NCBI GenBank assembly: GCA_028282805.1
Contig: JANQHD010000028.1
Span: forward strand, 1-64,000
From: Phycisphaeraceae bacterium
GTDB taxonomy: Bacteria; Planctomycetota; Phycisphaerae; Phycisphaerales; Zrk34
Reading direction: 5' to 3'
DNA: 64,000 nt
Position numbers and translations under genes: made by a program
Notes under the pieces: generated by a model
What the model was told of the DNA's origin: nothing
The model's database searches: none
Seen by the model: the letters and a program-made list of their open reading frames with translations, nothing else
In this document: one piece after another, positions 44,414 through 53,031 of the stretch
Position numbering within the stretch: the stretch's first letter is position 1
Layout of the letters: each line of letters starts with the position of its first letter

Positions 44414-45007
44414 ATGAGGCACCCGTGCCCCAAGTTGGCTTTCGCGGCGTTGGCGCTGCTGCCGACCGTGGCCCTCGCCGCAAGCGAAGGTGGCGAGGTC
44501 AACGTCGGCGAGAGGTTGCTCAAGCCCGACCTCGGTTCCGTGATCTGGAACCTGGTGATGTTCCTGTTGCTGATCGTGGTGCTCGGCAAGTTCGTCTGGC
44601 CGAAGATCCTCGACGGCCTCCAAGCCCGCGAGCAAAAAATCCGCGGCGACCTCGACGCCGCCGAGCAGGCCCGCGCCGAGGCCGATGCGCTCAAGGAAGA
44701 CTTCGCGCAGAAGATCGCCGAGGCCCACGCCGAGTCGCGCAAGCTGCTCGACCAGACCCGCGAAGACGCCGGCCAGCTGCGCGCCAAGCTCCAGGCCGAC
44801 ACCGAGGCCGAGCTCGCCCGCGTACGCGAGCGCGCCGCCGAGGACATCGACCGCGCCAAGCAGCAGGCATTGCAGGACCTCTACGCGACCAGCGCCGAGC
44901 TGGCCACCGCCGTGGCGGCCAAGATCCTCCAACGCCAGGTCGACGACGCCGACACCCAGAAGCTCGTCGAGCAGTCGCTGGCCGAGCTGGAAAACAAGGC
45001 CGGCTAA
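44414..45007 (+). CDS. atpF: ATP synthase F0 subunit b
   Basis: A 197-residue peripheral stalk subunit. A signal-like N-terminus (CPKLAFAALALLPTVALAAS) precedes the membrane anchor VIWNLVMFLLLIVVLGKFVW and a long charged coiled coil rich in Ala, Glu and Lys. The extra N-terminal hydrophobic stretch, as in some other planctomycete and cyanobacterial-type b subunits, suggests processing. It is 55 bases after atpE. Confidence 0.93.
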   Translation: MRHPCPKLAFAALALLPTVALAASEGGEVNVGERLLKPDLGSVIWNLVMFLLLIVVLGKFVWPKILDGLQAREQKIRGDLDAAEQARAEADALKEDFAQKIAEAHAESRKLLDQTREDAGQLRAKLQADTEAELARVRERAAEDIDRAKQQALQDLYATSAELATAVAAKILQRQVDDADTQKLVEQSLAELENKAG

Positions 45008-45043
45008 CCCGAAACGCGAACCCCGAAGCCCGGAACCCGAGTT

Positions 45044-45661
45044 TTGCCCGAAAGCACAGCTGACAACCCGGTGAAAGTGATCGACGCGGTGTCGATGCTG
45101 TATGCGCGTTCGCTGATGGAGCTGGCGCAGGAGGGGGGCGTCGTCGACGAGGTGGCCGAGGAGCTGCCGCAGCTCGTGCAGTTGCTGGCCGGTCAACCGG
45201 ACCTCGCCGAGCTGTTCAAGAGCCGGGCGATCAACACCGCCGCCCGCGCCCGCAGCATCGAGGCGATCTTCAAGGGGCGGGTCAGCGACCTGACCTACCG
45301 GTTTTTGCAGGTGCTCAACGACAAGGGCCGGCTGGCCATCGTGCCGACCATCGCCGCCGGCTACGCCAAGCTGCTGAAAGACGCGCGTGGCGAGGTCGAC
45401 GTCGAGGTCATCACCGCCCGCGCGCTGTCCGACGCACAGCTGCGGGCCGTCGGCGCCAAGGTCGGCGCTTCGGTCGGCGGCAAGGCCCTGCTCAGCCAGC
45501 GCGTCGACGAATCGATCCTCGGCGGCCTCAAGCTCCGCATCGGCGACAAGCTCATCGACGGCTCGGTCGCGACCCAACTGCAACAGATCAAGCGCGACAT
45601 GGTCGCCCGGGGCCGCGAGGCCGTGAGGAGCAACACCGAAGCGCTGCTCAGCGACGAGTGA
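45044..45661 (+). CDS. atpH: ATP synthase F1 subunit delta
   Basis: About 205 residues. The N-terminal helical domain begins VSMLYARSLMELAQEGGVVD, followed by FLQVLNDKGRLAIVPTIAAG and the C-terminal strand region LKLRIGDKLIDGSVATQLQQ, all typical of the delta/OSCP family joining F1 to the b stalk. The start is uncertain: TTG at 45044 or GTG at 45071, neither with a clear ribosome binding site. The next operon gene, atpA, is displaced by the four-helix-bundle insertion. Confidence 0.93.
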   Translation: MPESTADNPVKVIDAVSMLYARSLMELAQEGGVVDEVAEELPQLVQLLAGQPDLAELFKSRAINTAARARSIEAIFKGRVSDLTYRFLQVLNDKGRLAIVPTIAAGYAKLLKDARGEVDVEVITARALSDAQLRAVGAKVGASVGGKALLSQRVDESILGGLKLRIGDKLIDGSVATQLQQIKRDMVARGREAVRSNTEALLSDE

Positions 45662-45723
45662 TTTGGAGATAGCCACCGAGCCATCGAGGCGGATGACGGC
45701 CAGCACGCGATCGGTGGATCGCC

Positions 45724-45748
45724 CGTTTAGCGACGGCCCGCAGGGCCG
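45724..45748 (+). repeat. REP-like palindromic repeat, copy 1
   Basis: CGTTTAGCGACGGCCC then GCAGGGCCG. The core GGCCC-GCA-GGGCC is a palindrome. Further copies are at 51868, 56470 and 56679. Confidence 0.6.
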
Positions 45749-45770
45749 GGCTTCAGGAGGAGCGGCGAAC

Positions 45771-46151
45771 ATGAGTTCCGGGCAGGATGCGAAGATCCGC
45801 AGCTACCAGGATTTGGTGGCTTGGCAAAAAGCATACGAGTTGGCCCGGCGGATTTACGGGCTGACCAAACGGTTTCCGGAGGACGAAAGGTTCGGCATGA
45901 CCGCCCAGATGCGGCGTGCCGCGGTCAGCATTCCCTCGAACATTGCCGAGGGATGGGGCCGAAACTCGAAGAACGATTACCTGCGCTTCCTGAAGATCGC
46001 GCGTGGCTCGACCTACGAACTTCAGACGCAGATCCGGCTGGCGATCGATTTCGATTACGCCACGCCGAGCGACGAAACACTGGGCCTGACGGGCGACGTT
46101 GAGCGTTTGATCAACGGCCTGATCCGGTCACTGGAACAAAACGCCCGATGA
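45771..46151 (+). CDS. Four-helix-bundle protein (23S rRNA intervening-sequence type)
   Basis: A 126-residue protein of the TIGR02436/S23 family, first known from intervening sequences in 23S rRNA genes. It starts SYQDLVAWQKAYELARRIYG, has FGMTAQMRRAAVSIPSNIAE (the hallmark R-AAVSIPSNIAEG) and YLRFLKIARGSTYELQTQIR. These proteins form a pentameric helical bundle that may bind nucleic acid; related Avd proteins serve diversity-generating retroelements. AGGAGG lies ten bases before the ATG. It is placed inside the ATP synthase operon and bordered by inverted repeats, so it is a likely passenger rather than an ATP synthase part. Confidence 0.93.
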   Translation: MSSGQDAKIRSYQDLVAWQKAYELARRIYGLTKRFPEDERFGMTAQMRRAAVSIPSNIAEGWGRNSKNDYLRFLKIARGSTYELQTQIRLAIDFDYATPSDETLGLTGDVERLINGLIRSLEQNAR

Positions 46152-46217
46152 GCCTCGATGGCTCGGTGGCTGGATGGCTCGGTGGCTGACGCCGCCGACA
46201 CCGCGGAGCGCAACGAC

Positions 46218-47753
46218 ATGAAGATCCGTACAGACGAAATCACCAGCGTGATCAAGAACGAGATCGCCCAGTACTCGGCCGACCTGCAGGTCAGCGAGGT
46301 CGGCAAGGTGCTGGAGGTCGGCGACGGCATCGCCCGCGTCTCGGGCTTGGCCAACTGCAAGGCCGCCGAGCTGCTCGAGTTCGAGGCCGAGGACGGCTCG
46401 GTCGTCATGGGCCAGGCGATGAACCTCGAAGAGGACACCGTCGGCGCCGTGCTGTTCGGCGAGTACCTCAAGATCAAGGAAGGCATGTCCGTCAAGACGA
46501 CCGGCCGCCTGCTCGAGGTGCCCGCCGGCGAGGCCATGCTCGGCCGCGTCGTCAACCCGCTCGGTGAGCCGCTCGACGGCCTCGGCCCGATCGAGGCGAC
46601 CACCACGCAGAAGGTCGACGTCATCGCCCCGGGCATCGCCGCCCGCCAGCCGGTCAAGGAGCCGCTGCAGACCGGCATCAAGGCCGTCGACTCGATGATC
46701 CCCATCGGCCGCGGCCAGCGCGAACTGATCATCGGCGACCGCAAGACCGGCAAGACCGCCGTCGCGCTCGACACCATCATCAACCAGAAGTACACCCACC
46801 AGACCGACGCGCCGGTGTACTGCATCTACGTCGCCGTCGGCCAGAAGGAGTCGACCGTCGCCGGCGTCGTGCAGACGCTTAAGGAACAGGGCGCGATGGA
46901 CTACACCATCGTCGTCAACGCCGCGGCTTCCGACCCCGCCCCGCTCCAGTACATCGCCCCGTACTCCGGCTGCGCCATGGGCGAGTACTTCATGTGGAAG
47001 GGCAAGCACGTGCTGTGCATCTACGACGACCTGTCCAAGCAGGCCGTCGCCTACCGCCAGCTGTCGCTGCTGCTGCGTCGCCCGCCCGGCCGCGAGGCCT
47101 ACCCCGGCGACGTGTTCTACCTGCACAGCCGACTGCTCGAACGCGCCACCAAGCTCTCCGACGAGCACGGCGCCGGCTCGCTCACCGCGCTGCCCATCAT
47201 CGAAACCCAGGAAGGCGACGTCTCGGCCTACATCCCGACCAACGTCATCTCCATCACCGACGGCCAGATCTACCTCGAGCCCAACCTGTTCTTCGCCGGC
47301 GTCCGACCCGCGATCAACGTGGGCATCTCCGTGTCTCGCGTGGGCGGCAACGCGCAGATCAAGGCCATGAAACAGGTCGCCGGCTCCCTCCGCCTCGACC
47401 TCGCCGCCTTCCGTGAGCTCGAAGCGTTTGCGCAGCTCGGCACCGAGCTCGACGCCGCCACGCAGAAGCAGTTGGATCGCGGCGCCCGCATGGTCGAGCT
47501 GCTCAAGCAGCCACAGTTCGTGCCGATGGACGTGATCGACCAGGTCATCGCGATCTTCGCCGGCAACAAGGGCTACCTCGACGACGTGCCGATCGACCGG
47601 GTCGCCGACTTCGAGCAGGGCCTGATGGAGTACATGACCTCGACCGCCAAGGCCGTCCGCGACGAGCTGGCCGAGAACAAGGCCCTGAGCGACGACCTCG
47701 AGAAGCGCCTCGCCGAAGCGATCGCCGCTTTCAAGCAGGGCTTTAGCGCCTGA
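46218..47753 (+). CDS. atpA: ATP synthase F1 subunit alpha
   Basis: A 511-residue regulatory nucleotide-binding subunit. Walker A is [40 protein letters not shown] and [20 protein letters not shown] are the conserved alpha signature; [16 protein letters not shown] and [14 protein letters not shown] follow. The ATG at 46218 with GGAG upstream opens [19 protein letters not shown], the normal alpha start. The genes that usually follow (gamma, beta, epsilon) are not in this window; the unit ends here with GC-rich hairpins. Confidence 0.97.
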   Translation: MKIRTDEITSVIKNEIAQYSADLQVSEVGKVLEVGDGIARVSGLANCKAAELLEFEAEDGSVVMGQAMNLEEDTVGAVLFGEYLKIKEGMSVKTTGRLLEVPAGEAMLGRVVNPLGEPLDGLGPIEATTTQKVDVIAPGIAARQPVKEPLQTGIKAVDSMIPIGRGQRELIIGDRKTGKTAVALDTIINQKYTHQTDAPVYCIYVAVGQKESTVAGVVQTLKEQGAMDYTIVVNAAASDPAPLQYIAPYSGCAMGEYFMWKGKHVLCIYDDLSKQAVAYRQLSLLLRRPPGREAYPGDVFYLHSRLLERATKLSDEHGAGSLTALPIIETQEGDVSAYIPTNVISITDGQIYLEPNLFFAGVRPAINVGISVSRVGGNAQIKAMKQVAGSLRLDLAAFRELEAFAQLGTELDAATQKQLDRGARMVELLKQPQFVPMDVIDQVIAIFAGNKGYLDDVPIDRVADFEQGLMEYMTSTAKAVRDELAENKALSDDLEKRLAEAIAAFKQGFSA

Positions 47754-48008
47754 CCCGGCGTTTGAGCGAGCCGGGCCGTGCGAACGCACGACAACGGCGC
47801 GCCGCGATTCGCGGCGTGTGACAAGTCACGCACCCCCACGGGCCGGCTCGACACGAGCCGGCTCGCTTGCATTGCACCTTCAAGGCGATCCGTTCGTTCT
47901 CCGCGAGCGCGTGATTGCCCCCTCACAACGCAGCGTACGCAAACTTGCGGGTCACGGTTACAATACGCGTACGGCTCCGCCCGCGTTTTACCCCGGCCGG
48001 TGCTTTAC
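47754..48008. other. Spacer with hairpins behind atpA
   Basis: It contains GAGCGAGCCGGGCCGTG (47765-47781) and the 9-bp hairpin GCCGGCTCG-ACA-CGAGCCGGC (47842-47862) followed by TCGCTTGC. Both share the GGCTCGCT tail with hairpins behind other genes at 57503 and 58341, so they probably end the ATP synthase transcript. No gene is seen. Confidence 0.5.
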
Positions 48009-48340
48009 ATGGGGGGCCAGGTCTTGCGTCGATATGGGGTCAAGTTGACGATTCGTATCATGGTGGGAGCTGCGGTTCATGCGGCGCTTGCGGTCGGGCT
48101 CTGGCTGTACATCGACAACACTTTCGTCGCGGAGCTTGGAGCGTTATGGCATATGATCTTTGGCATCGTCGACATGCCCGCGAACTACCTGCTTTCAACC
48201 ATCGGGATCGATATGAGGGGTGTGCGGACAACCGCTGTTTAGGTTATGTCCTGCTCGGCGGAACGGTGCAATGGGCAGCGATCGTGACCGCGGCATCAGC
48301 GCTGTACGAACGCGCCCGGAGATCGACAGGGCAGGATTGA
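48009..48340 (+). pseudogene. Small two-helix membrane protein with frameshift
   Basis: The first frame from ATG 48009 has a hydrophobic helix (IMVGAAVHAALAVGLWLYI) and runs to STIGIDMRGV before stopping at 48242. A second frame then supplies LGYVLLGGTVQWAAIVTAAS and LYERARR to a stop at 48340. Together they look like one protein with two to three membrane helices and a basic end, broken by a frameshift near 48200-48225. It could be a true pseudogene or a sequencing error. The family is unknown. Confidence 0.5.
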
Positions 48341-48415
48341 GTGCGGCGTGTTGTTAACAGACAAACACGATGTCACCCGGCCACCGTCTCTTCCAACTGA
48401 TGAAGGAACATCACG

Positions 48416-48865
48416 ATGGGTTCGAGCGAGTTCGACGACCTGTTGAGCACAACCGACGTTGCCGGTTCAGCCTCTGAGGACATGATTCAAGCCGCAGAAG
48501 TAAAGCTGTCGCTCAGGTTCCCCCATGAATACAGGTTGTTCCTGAAGAAGTACGGCGCGGTCATGGGGGCGGGTTTTGAAATAGCCGGGCTTTTTGCTGA
48601 TGACGGCACCGGCCCGCCGCTCTGGCGAGATGTGGTGCAGGAGACGACGCGCTTCAGAGAGAGGGTCGAAGGTGTTGCGTGGGGCGATACATTAATCCCG
48701 ATAGCTGATGACGGGATTGATGTGACGTTTTTTTTAGATGCGAGTAGTCAAAGCGAGGCTAGATGTCCAGTGGTGGCATGTGGCCCCGGCGTCGATGGGC
48801 TTGTTGTCGCAGGCAGTCTTGAAGAGTTTGTGCTTAAGTTTGCTAGCAACAAGCTTCGTTTATAA
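48416..48865 (+). CDS. SMI1/KNR4 (SUKH) family protein
   Basis: A 149-residue single-domain protein. The segment AAEVKLSLRFPHEYRLFLKK followed by YGAVMGAGFEIAGLF is the SUKH signature (hydrophobic helix, PxxYxxFLxxxGg). SUKH proteins in bacteria are mostly immunity proteins against secreted nuclease toxins, but stand-alone copies also exist; no toxin is next to this one. The start at 48416 has AAGGAA nearby. Confidence 0.75.
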   Translation: MGSSEFDDLLSTTDVAGSASEDMIQAAEVKLSLRFPHEYRLFLKKYGAVMGAGFEIAGLFADDGTGPPLWRDVVQETTRFRERVEGVAWGDTLIPIADDGIDVTFFLDASSQSEARCPVVACGPGVDGLVVAGSLEEFVLKFASNKLRL

Positions 48866-48974
48866 GCCGAGGCGTCACCGTTCGGCTAGCGTTTCATATC
48901 GGCCTAAAACAACTAGTCGGGAGCGGTTCGCGTAATCGGCTATCTCATTCCGGACGTTACGGACTGGCTATGCA

Positions 48975-48999
48975 TATAGTTTATAGACTATAAACTATA
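48975..48999. repeat. AT-rich palindrome family, copy a (perfect)
   Basis: TATAGTTTATAG, one base A, CTATAAACTATA. Perfect 12-bp arms. It lies upstream of the gene at 49155. Confidence 0.85.
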
Positions 49000-49154
49000 A
49001 TAAGGGTCAACGTCACAATTGGCCGCCGCGGGGCGTGTGGGGCACTATACCCGTCACCGTTCCATAAGAGCCCCACAAATGTTATCAACAACCGCACCGG
49101 TCGTTCGTCTGTGCTTTCATCACAACACCTCAACCCTTGGCCGAGGAGCCCGCG

Positions 49155-49781
49155 ATGAAGAAGATTCCCCTTTGCGTCGCCGCGATCGTCTGCGGCGTAG
49201 TGTGCGGCGTGTACGCGATGTACTCCGTGAGCGACAAAGGCACGTGGCCCGAGAGCTGGCCGAAGCAGATGGAGCCGCTGCGCGATCAGTCGCGCAGCCT
49301 GCACGGCGGCCTGGTCGACCGGCCGATCCACGAAATCCCTTTCGGCAAGCGCGAGGACTTCGAAGCCGCCTGGCCGCACATCCTCAAGGTCAAGAGCCAG
49401 GGCGCGCCGCTCATCCTCGTGGCCGGCCCCAGCAAGACGTTCGGCCACACCATGCAAGCGGGCGTGCGCATCTGGTGCCCGCCCCGCATGGCGGACAACA
49501 AGAAGATGCCCGAGCAGCCGCTGCCCGGCGACCGCCCGGTCCGCTCGCGCTGGTTGTGGGCCGTCTTCATCGAGCTGGTCGTCGACGGCGAGGTCGTCGA
49601 CCTCAACCGCATCCCGCTGCCGGCCGACACCCCGATCGTCGATGAACGGTTCCCGCAAGACCCGGCTAAGGCCACCCGCAAGCCCAAAGCGGAACCGGCC
49701 GCCGAGCCGGCAGCCGATGCCGCGGGCGAATCTCCGCTCGACCCGCCCCCGCCCGCGGCGAGCACGCCGACGCCACGGTGA
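49155..49781 (+). CDS. Membrane-anchored or secreted hypothetical protein
   Basis: A 208-residue protein with an N-terminal hydrophobic segment (IPLCVAAIVCGVVCGVYAMY) acting as signal or anchor, a middle domain (PHILKVKSQGAPLILVAGPS and LWAVFIELVVDGEVVDLNRI) with a beta-rich look, and a low-complexity Ala/Pro end. I do not recognise the family. The ATG at 49155 is chosen over one six codons upstream because GGAG precedes it. It stands alone between palindrome copies a and b. Confidence 0.7.
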   Translation: MKKIPLCVAAIVCGVVCGVYAMYSVSDKGTWPESWPKQMEPLRDQSRSLHGGLVDRPIHEIPFGKREDFEAAWPHILKVKSQGAPLILVAGPSKTFGHTMQAGVRIWCPPRMADNKKMPEQPLPGDRPVRSRWLWAVFIELVVDGEVVDLNRIPLPADTPIVDERFPQDPAKATRKPKAEPAAEPAADAAGESPLDPPPPAASTPTPR

Positions 49782-49888
49782 TGCGACAAGCCTTGGGTTC
49801 TTCGCTGCCTGTTCGCCCGAGGGTGATCGGTTCGGTCGCCGTGGGTTTTCGATCCCTCCCTCAGCCTCGGTGTGCGCTGCGGCTTGTA

Positions 49889-49913
49889 TATAGTTTTTAG
49901 TCTAAAAACGATC
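49889..49913. repeat. AT-rich palindrome family, copy b (one arm diverged)
   Basis: TATAGTTTTTAG, T, CTAAAAACGATC. The diverged arm CGAT also occurs, inverted, in copies h, i and j. Confidence 0.7.
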
Positions 49914-50087
49914 TAATTCAATGTCGCCGCGGGTGGTGGGCCGTGCACGTTGACGCTCGCCCCCACACCCGCTTCTATCCGGCCTGCCGCGGTAGGGCGC
50001 AGACGCGCGAGACCTGGTAAATGTATGCTAGGTTTTACCATCCGTGAGCGTCTCTCTCATAACCGATCCCCGATTGCGGAGCTCGCG

Positions 50088-51521
50088 ATGTTGCGGGGCC
50101 TTTTGCTGTGCCTGTTGGTCGTGTTGTGCGTGGTTCACGCCGTGCGTGGTGATGAACCGAACGCCAAGCCCAACGTCGTGTTCATCATCGCCGACGACCT
50201 GACGGCCGAGGCGTTGTCGTGTTATGGCAACAAACAGTGCCAGACGCCGAACATCGACCGGTTGGCGGCGCGGGGCACGCGCTTCACGCGGGCGTACACG
50301 CAGTACCCGGTGTGCGGGCCGTCGCGGGCGGCGATCATGTCGGGCATGTACCCGCAGGCGATCGGTGTAACGGGCAACGGCGGGGCGGCGCGGTTTACCA
50401 AGAACCTCGGCGATCGGCCGAGTATGGCGCAACATTTCAAACAGCACGGATACCACACGGCGCGCGTCAGCAAGATCTACCACATGCGCGTGCCCGGCGA
50501 CATCACGGCGGGTGTCGATGGGCCCGACCACGCCGCGTCGTGGACCGAGCGGTTCAACTGCAAGGCGCCCGAGTGGATGACCGCCGGCGAGCACGCGCTG
50601 CCGACCACGCAGAAGGTGCGCAAGCAGCCCGACCAGCACTACGGCCTCGGGTTCGGCACGGCGTTCTACATCGTTAAAGCCCACGGCGACGGCGCGGAGC
50701 AGGCGGATGCGCGTGCGGCGGACAAGGCGGTCGAGTTGATCGAAACCCACCGGGGCGGGCCGTTCTTCCTCGCGGTTGGTTTCGTGCGACCGCACGTGCC
50801 GCTGGTGGCGCCGGCGAGTTTTTACGAGCCTTACCCGCCGGAGAAGGTTACGCTGCCGGAGTCGGTCGACCACGACTGGCGCGACATACCCAAGGCGGGC
50901 ATGAGCCTGAACTCGCAGCGCATCGGCTTGGCGGGGCGCGACGATGCGAAGCGCAAGGTGATCGCCGCGTATTACGCGTCGGTGGCGTTCATGGACGCGC
51001 AGGTCGGCCGGGTGCTCGATGCGCTCGACCGCCACGGGTTGCGCGACAACACCATCGTGGTGTTCACCTCCGACCACGGCTACCACCTCGGCGAGCACGA
51101 CCTGTGGCAGAAGATGAGCCTGCACGAGCAGTCGGCCCGCATCCCGCTGATCGTTGCCGCGCCGGGCTTAAAGCCCAACACCACGGCGGCGCTGGCCGAG
51201 CAGATCGACATCTACCCCACGCTCGCGGCGTTGGCGGGTTTGGCCGTGCCCGAGCACTGCAAGGGGCACAACCTTGCGCCGGTGATGGCCGAGCCGACGA
51301 AGGCCGTGCGCGACGCGGCGTATTGCCTCAAGGGTAAAAGTCATCTGCTGCGTACCGATCGCTGGGCGTACATCCACCACACCGACACCGTGGGCGAGTT
51401 GTACGACATGCACCGCGACCCCGGGCAGTTTACGAACCTGTACGGCGACGAAGCTCACCGTCGGGTTGTGCTTCGGTTGCATAGGCAGCTCAAAGGCAAG
51501 CTGTCGATAATGCAAGAATAA
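50088..51521 (+). CDS. Secreted sulfatase, iduronate-sulfatase-like
   Basis: A 477-residue type I sulfatase. The signal peptide is MLRGLLLCLLVVLCVVHAVRG; PNVVFIIADDLTAEALSCYG supplies the double-Asp metal site; CGPSRAAIMSGMYP contains Cys76, the formylglycine site; FTSDHGYHLGEHDLWQKMSL is the second metal site with the HxGEH pattern of the iduronate-2-sulfatase/choline-sulfatase group. The ATG at 50088 with GGAG is preferred over a start 46 codons earlier. It should remove sulfate from polysaccharides outside the cytoplasm. It is unlinked to the sulfatase at 20071 and of another subfamily. Confidence 0.88.
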   Translation: MLRGLLLCLLVVLCVVHAVRGDEPNAKPNVVFIIADDLTAEALSCYGNKQCQTPNIDRLAARGTRFTRAYTQYPVCGPSRAAIMSGMYPQAIGVTGNGGAARFTKNLGDRPSMAQHFKQHGYHTARVSKIYHMRVPGDITAGVDGPDHAASWTERFNCKAPEWMTAGEHALPTTQKVRKQPDQHYGLGFGTAFYIVKAHGDGAEQADARAADKAVELIETHRGGPFFLAVGFVRPHVPLVAPASFYEPYPPEKVTLPESVDHDWRDIPKAGMSLNSQRIGLAGRDDAKRKVIAAYYASVAFMDAQVGRVLDALDRHGLRDNTIVVFTSDHGYHLGEHDLWQKMSLHEQSARIPLIVAAPGLKPNTTAALAEQIDIYPTLAALAGLAVPEHCKGHNLAPVMAEPTKAVRDAAYCLKGKSHLLRTDRWAYIHHTDTVGELYDMHRDPGQFTNLYGDEAHRRVVLRLHRQLKGKLSIMQE

Positions 51522-51570
51522 AATCGTGTGCGATGTGCGAGCGCAAAGACTGACGTGCGAACAGATAAAA

Positions 51571-51595
51571 TATAGTTTATAGACTATAAACTATA
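51571..51595. repeat. AT-rich palindrome family, copy c (perfect)
   Basis: Identical to copy a, including the central A. It lies 50 bases behind the sulfatase stop and next to the 7-mer array. Confidence 0.85.
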
Positions 51596-51619
51596 ATCTA
51601 TTGTATTCAATTGTTCGCA

Positions 51620-51682
51620 CCCCCGGCCCCCGGCCCCCGGCCCCCGGCCCCCGGCCCCCGGCCCCCGGCCCCCGGCCCCTGG
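51620..51682. repeat. Tandem array of 7-mer CCCCCGG
   Basis: Eight exact copies and a ninth with one T. It follows palindrome copy c by 25 bases. The array is highly strand-asymmetric (C-rich on plus). Confidence 0.9.
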
Positions 51683-51867
51683 TGCGCGGTGCGCGATGTG
51701 CGGCGTGCGGCCCTCGGCATCAGGCGCGCAGTGTGTGGCACGCGGCCCCGGCGCGCGCCGCCTGGCCCTCGGCGCTCGGCATTTGGCGCCTGGCCCCCGG
51801 CACGTGGTGTGCGGCACGCAGTGCGCGAGGGTGGCGGGCGGGGTGAAACCAATGGCGCATCAAAGCA

Positions 51868-51892
51868 CCGCCCTGCGGGCGGTCGCTAAACG
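51868..51892 (-). repeat. REP-like palindromic repeat, copy 2 (inverted)
   Basis: On the minus strand it reads CGTTTAGCGACCGCCC then GCAGGGCGG: two compensating changes keep the palindrome core, which argues for selection on the hairpin. Confidence 0.55.
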
Positions 51893-51910
51893 GGGTGACG
51901 TGAGCGCGTT

Positions 51911-51935
51911 TATAGTTTTTAGACTAAAAACTATA
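51911..51935. repeat. AT-rich palindrome family, copy d (perfect)
   Basis: TATAGTTTTTAG, A, CTAAAAACTATA. Perfect arms, second sequence type (TTTTT instead of TTTAT, changed in both arms). Confidence 0.85.
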
Positions 51936-52015
51936 AATGTTGTGCGCATCTGGCGGGATACGGTGTTGGTGTCGGCGGGCTCGGTGGGCTCGGCGGGGTG
52001 TGCGGGGTGTGCGGG

Positions 52016-52819
52016 TCACAGCGCCAGCGTGTGGTGGTCGATGAAGCGGGCCATCAGCTCGGCGCGGCTGGAGACGTTGAGCTGTTGGTAGATGTCGCGC
52101 AGGTGGGCGTGGACGGTGTGGGTCGAGCGGTGCAGTTGGGCGGCGATCTGTTTTTCGCTGAGGCCTTTGAGGGCGAGGCGGAGCACGTCGCGCTGGCGGT
52201 TGGTCAGCTCGTGGGTGAGCGGCCCGGCGGCGCCTGAAAAAAAATCGTGGTCGATCACGGGCAGTGCTGCGCGCAGCATCAGGCCCGCGGTGTGGTGTTC
52301 CGTGGCGTTCAGTTCGCCGTCCGAGTCGCGCAGGAACAAACCGGAGGTGTACAGCCGGCGGCGCTTGGGGTTCCACACCATGGTCAGCATGCCGTCGTCG
52401 TAACCGGCGGGCTTGAAGAACCTGTTGCGTAGTTCGCTGTGGCGCCAGTCGTAGCCGTCGTCGGACAGCTCGCTCTGGGCGGCGCTGACCGGCTGGTTCG
52501 GCCGGGCTGAGGTGAGGGCGAAGATGCGGTCGAGCAGCGGCCGGGCCGAGGCGATGCTCTGCGGGGAGAACAGGGCGGCGACCGCCTCGGGGTCGTGGGG
52601 CCGACCTGGCGTGAGGAAGCGGTTGGTGATCCGTTGTTTGCCGTCTGGTTCGATGGCGAACTCGCAGATCGCCGAGAGAGTGGGGCGGTTGAGGATCCGC
52701 TGGGTGCGGTGCATCAGCGCGTGGACGCGCTGGTGGGTAGAAATATTGAGCGCGATGACCTCGGACAGTGCGTCAATGACGATGCCGGTATCGGTCACGC
52801 CGGGCGTCAGGTGATTCAT
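52016..52819 (-). CDS. LuxR-type transcription regulator
   Basis: A 267-residue regulator. The C-terminal 65 residues are a LuxR/GerE helix-turn-helix: LTNRQRDVLRLALKGLSEKQ then IAAQLHRSTHTVHAHLRDIY and QQLNVSSRAELMARF. The N-terminal 190 residues have no phosphoacceptor domain and no recognised ligand domain; they may be a PAS- or GAF-like sensor. The ATG at 52819 is used; a TTG three codons upstream is the alternative. The target genes are not known. The 3' end lies about 80 bases from palindrome copy d. Confidence 0.85.
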   Translation of the reverse strand: MNHLTPGVTDTGIVIDALSEVIALNISTHQRVHALMHRTQRILNRPTLSAICEFAIEPDGKQRITNRFLTPGRPHDPEAVAALFSPQSIASARPLLDRIFALTSARPNQPVSAAQSELSDDGYDWRHSELRNRFFKPAGYDDGMLTMVWNPKRRRLYTSGLFLRDSDGELNATEHHTAGLMLRAALPVIDHDFFSGAAGPLTHELTNRQRDVLRLALKGLSEKQIAAQLHRSTHTVHAHLRDIYQQLNVSSRAELMARFIDHHTLAL

Positions 52820-52993
52820 TATTGGCAACTCAAAGCGGAGGCAGTACTCGACACAATAGGCATTTCGGAAAATACCCGAAATCGGCTACAGATTTTCGCC
52901 ACTTTAACAGCCGATAGTATGGGGGCAATCGCGTTTTGCGCAACTTATCTCCGGGCATAAAACACCTCCCGCTCTGGCGTTCTATGGACCCCC

Positions 52994-53031
52994 GACCCCC
53001 CATTGAACTCGCCATGGCGGGGGGCTTTTTT
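52994..53031 (+). terminator. Orphan Rho-independent terminator
   Basis: CCCCCC (52996-53001) pairs with GGGGGG (53019-53024), followed by C and TTTTTT (53026-53031). No plus-strand gene precedes it within the 170 bases to the divergent LuxR start, so it may end a small RNA. Confidence 0.65.

Larger units (their letters stand above)
45671..46171. mobile_element. Candidate inverted-repeat cassette inserted between atpH and atpA
   Basis: AGCCACCGAGCCATCGAGGC at 45671-45690 is the exact reverse complement of 46152-46171. Between these 20-bp ends are a REP-like palindrome (45724-45748) and a single four-helix-bundle gene. A second partial copy, GGATGGCTCGGTGGCT, follows the right end at 46172-46187. 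The segment sits between atpH and atpA, an interval that is normally short, so insertion is the simplest reading. No target duplication could be identified. Confidence 0.65.
51522..52015. other. Repeat-rich intergenic region
   Basis: No gene seen. It contains palindrome copies c (51571) and d (51911), the CCCCCGG 7-mer array (51620-51682), about 150 bases of degenerate GCGC/GGCGCTCGGC-type sequence behind it and one inverted REP-like copy (51868-51892). Confidence 0.7.

Noticed and set aside
48981-49658. Minus-strand frame of 225 codons opposite the gene at 49155
   Set aside because: The plus strand has a signal-anchor sequence and ribosome binding site; the minus frame has neither.
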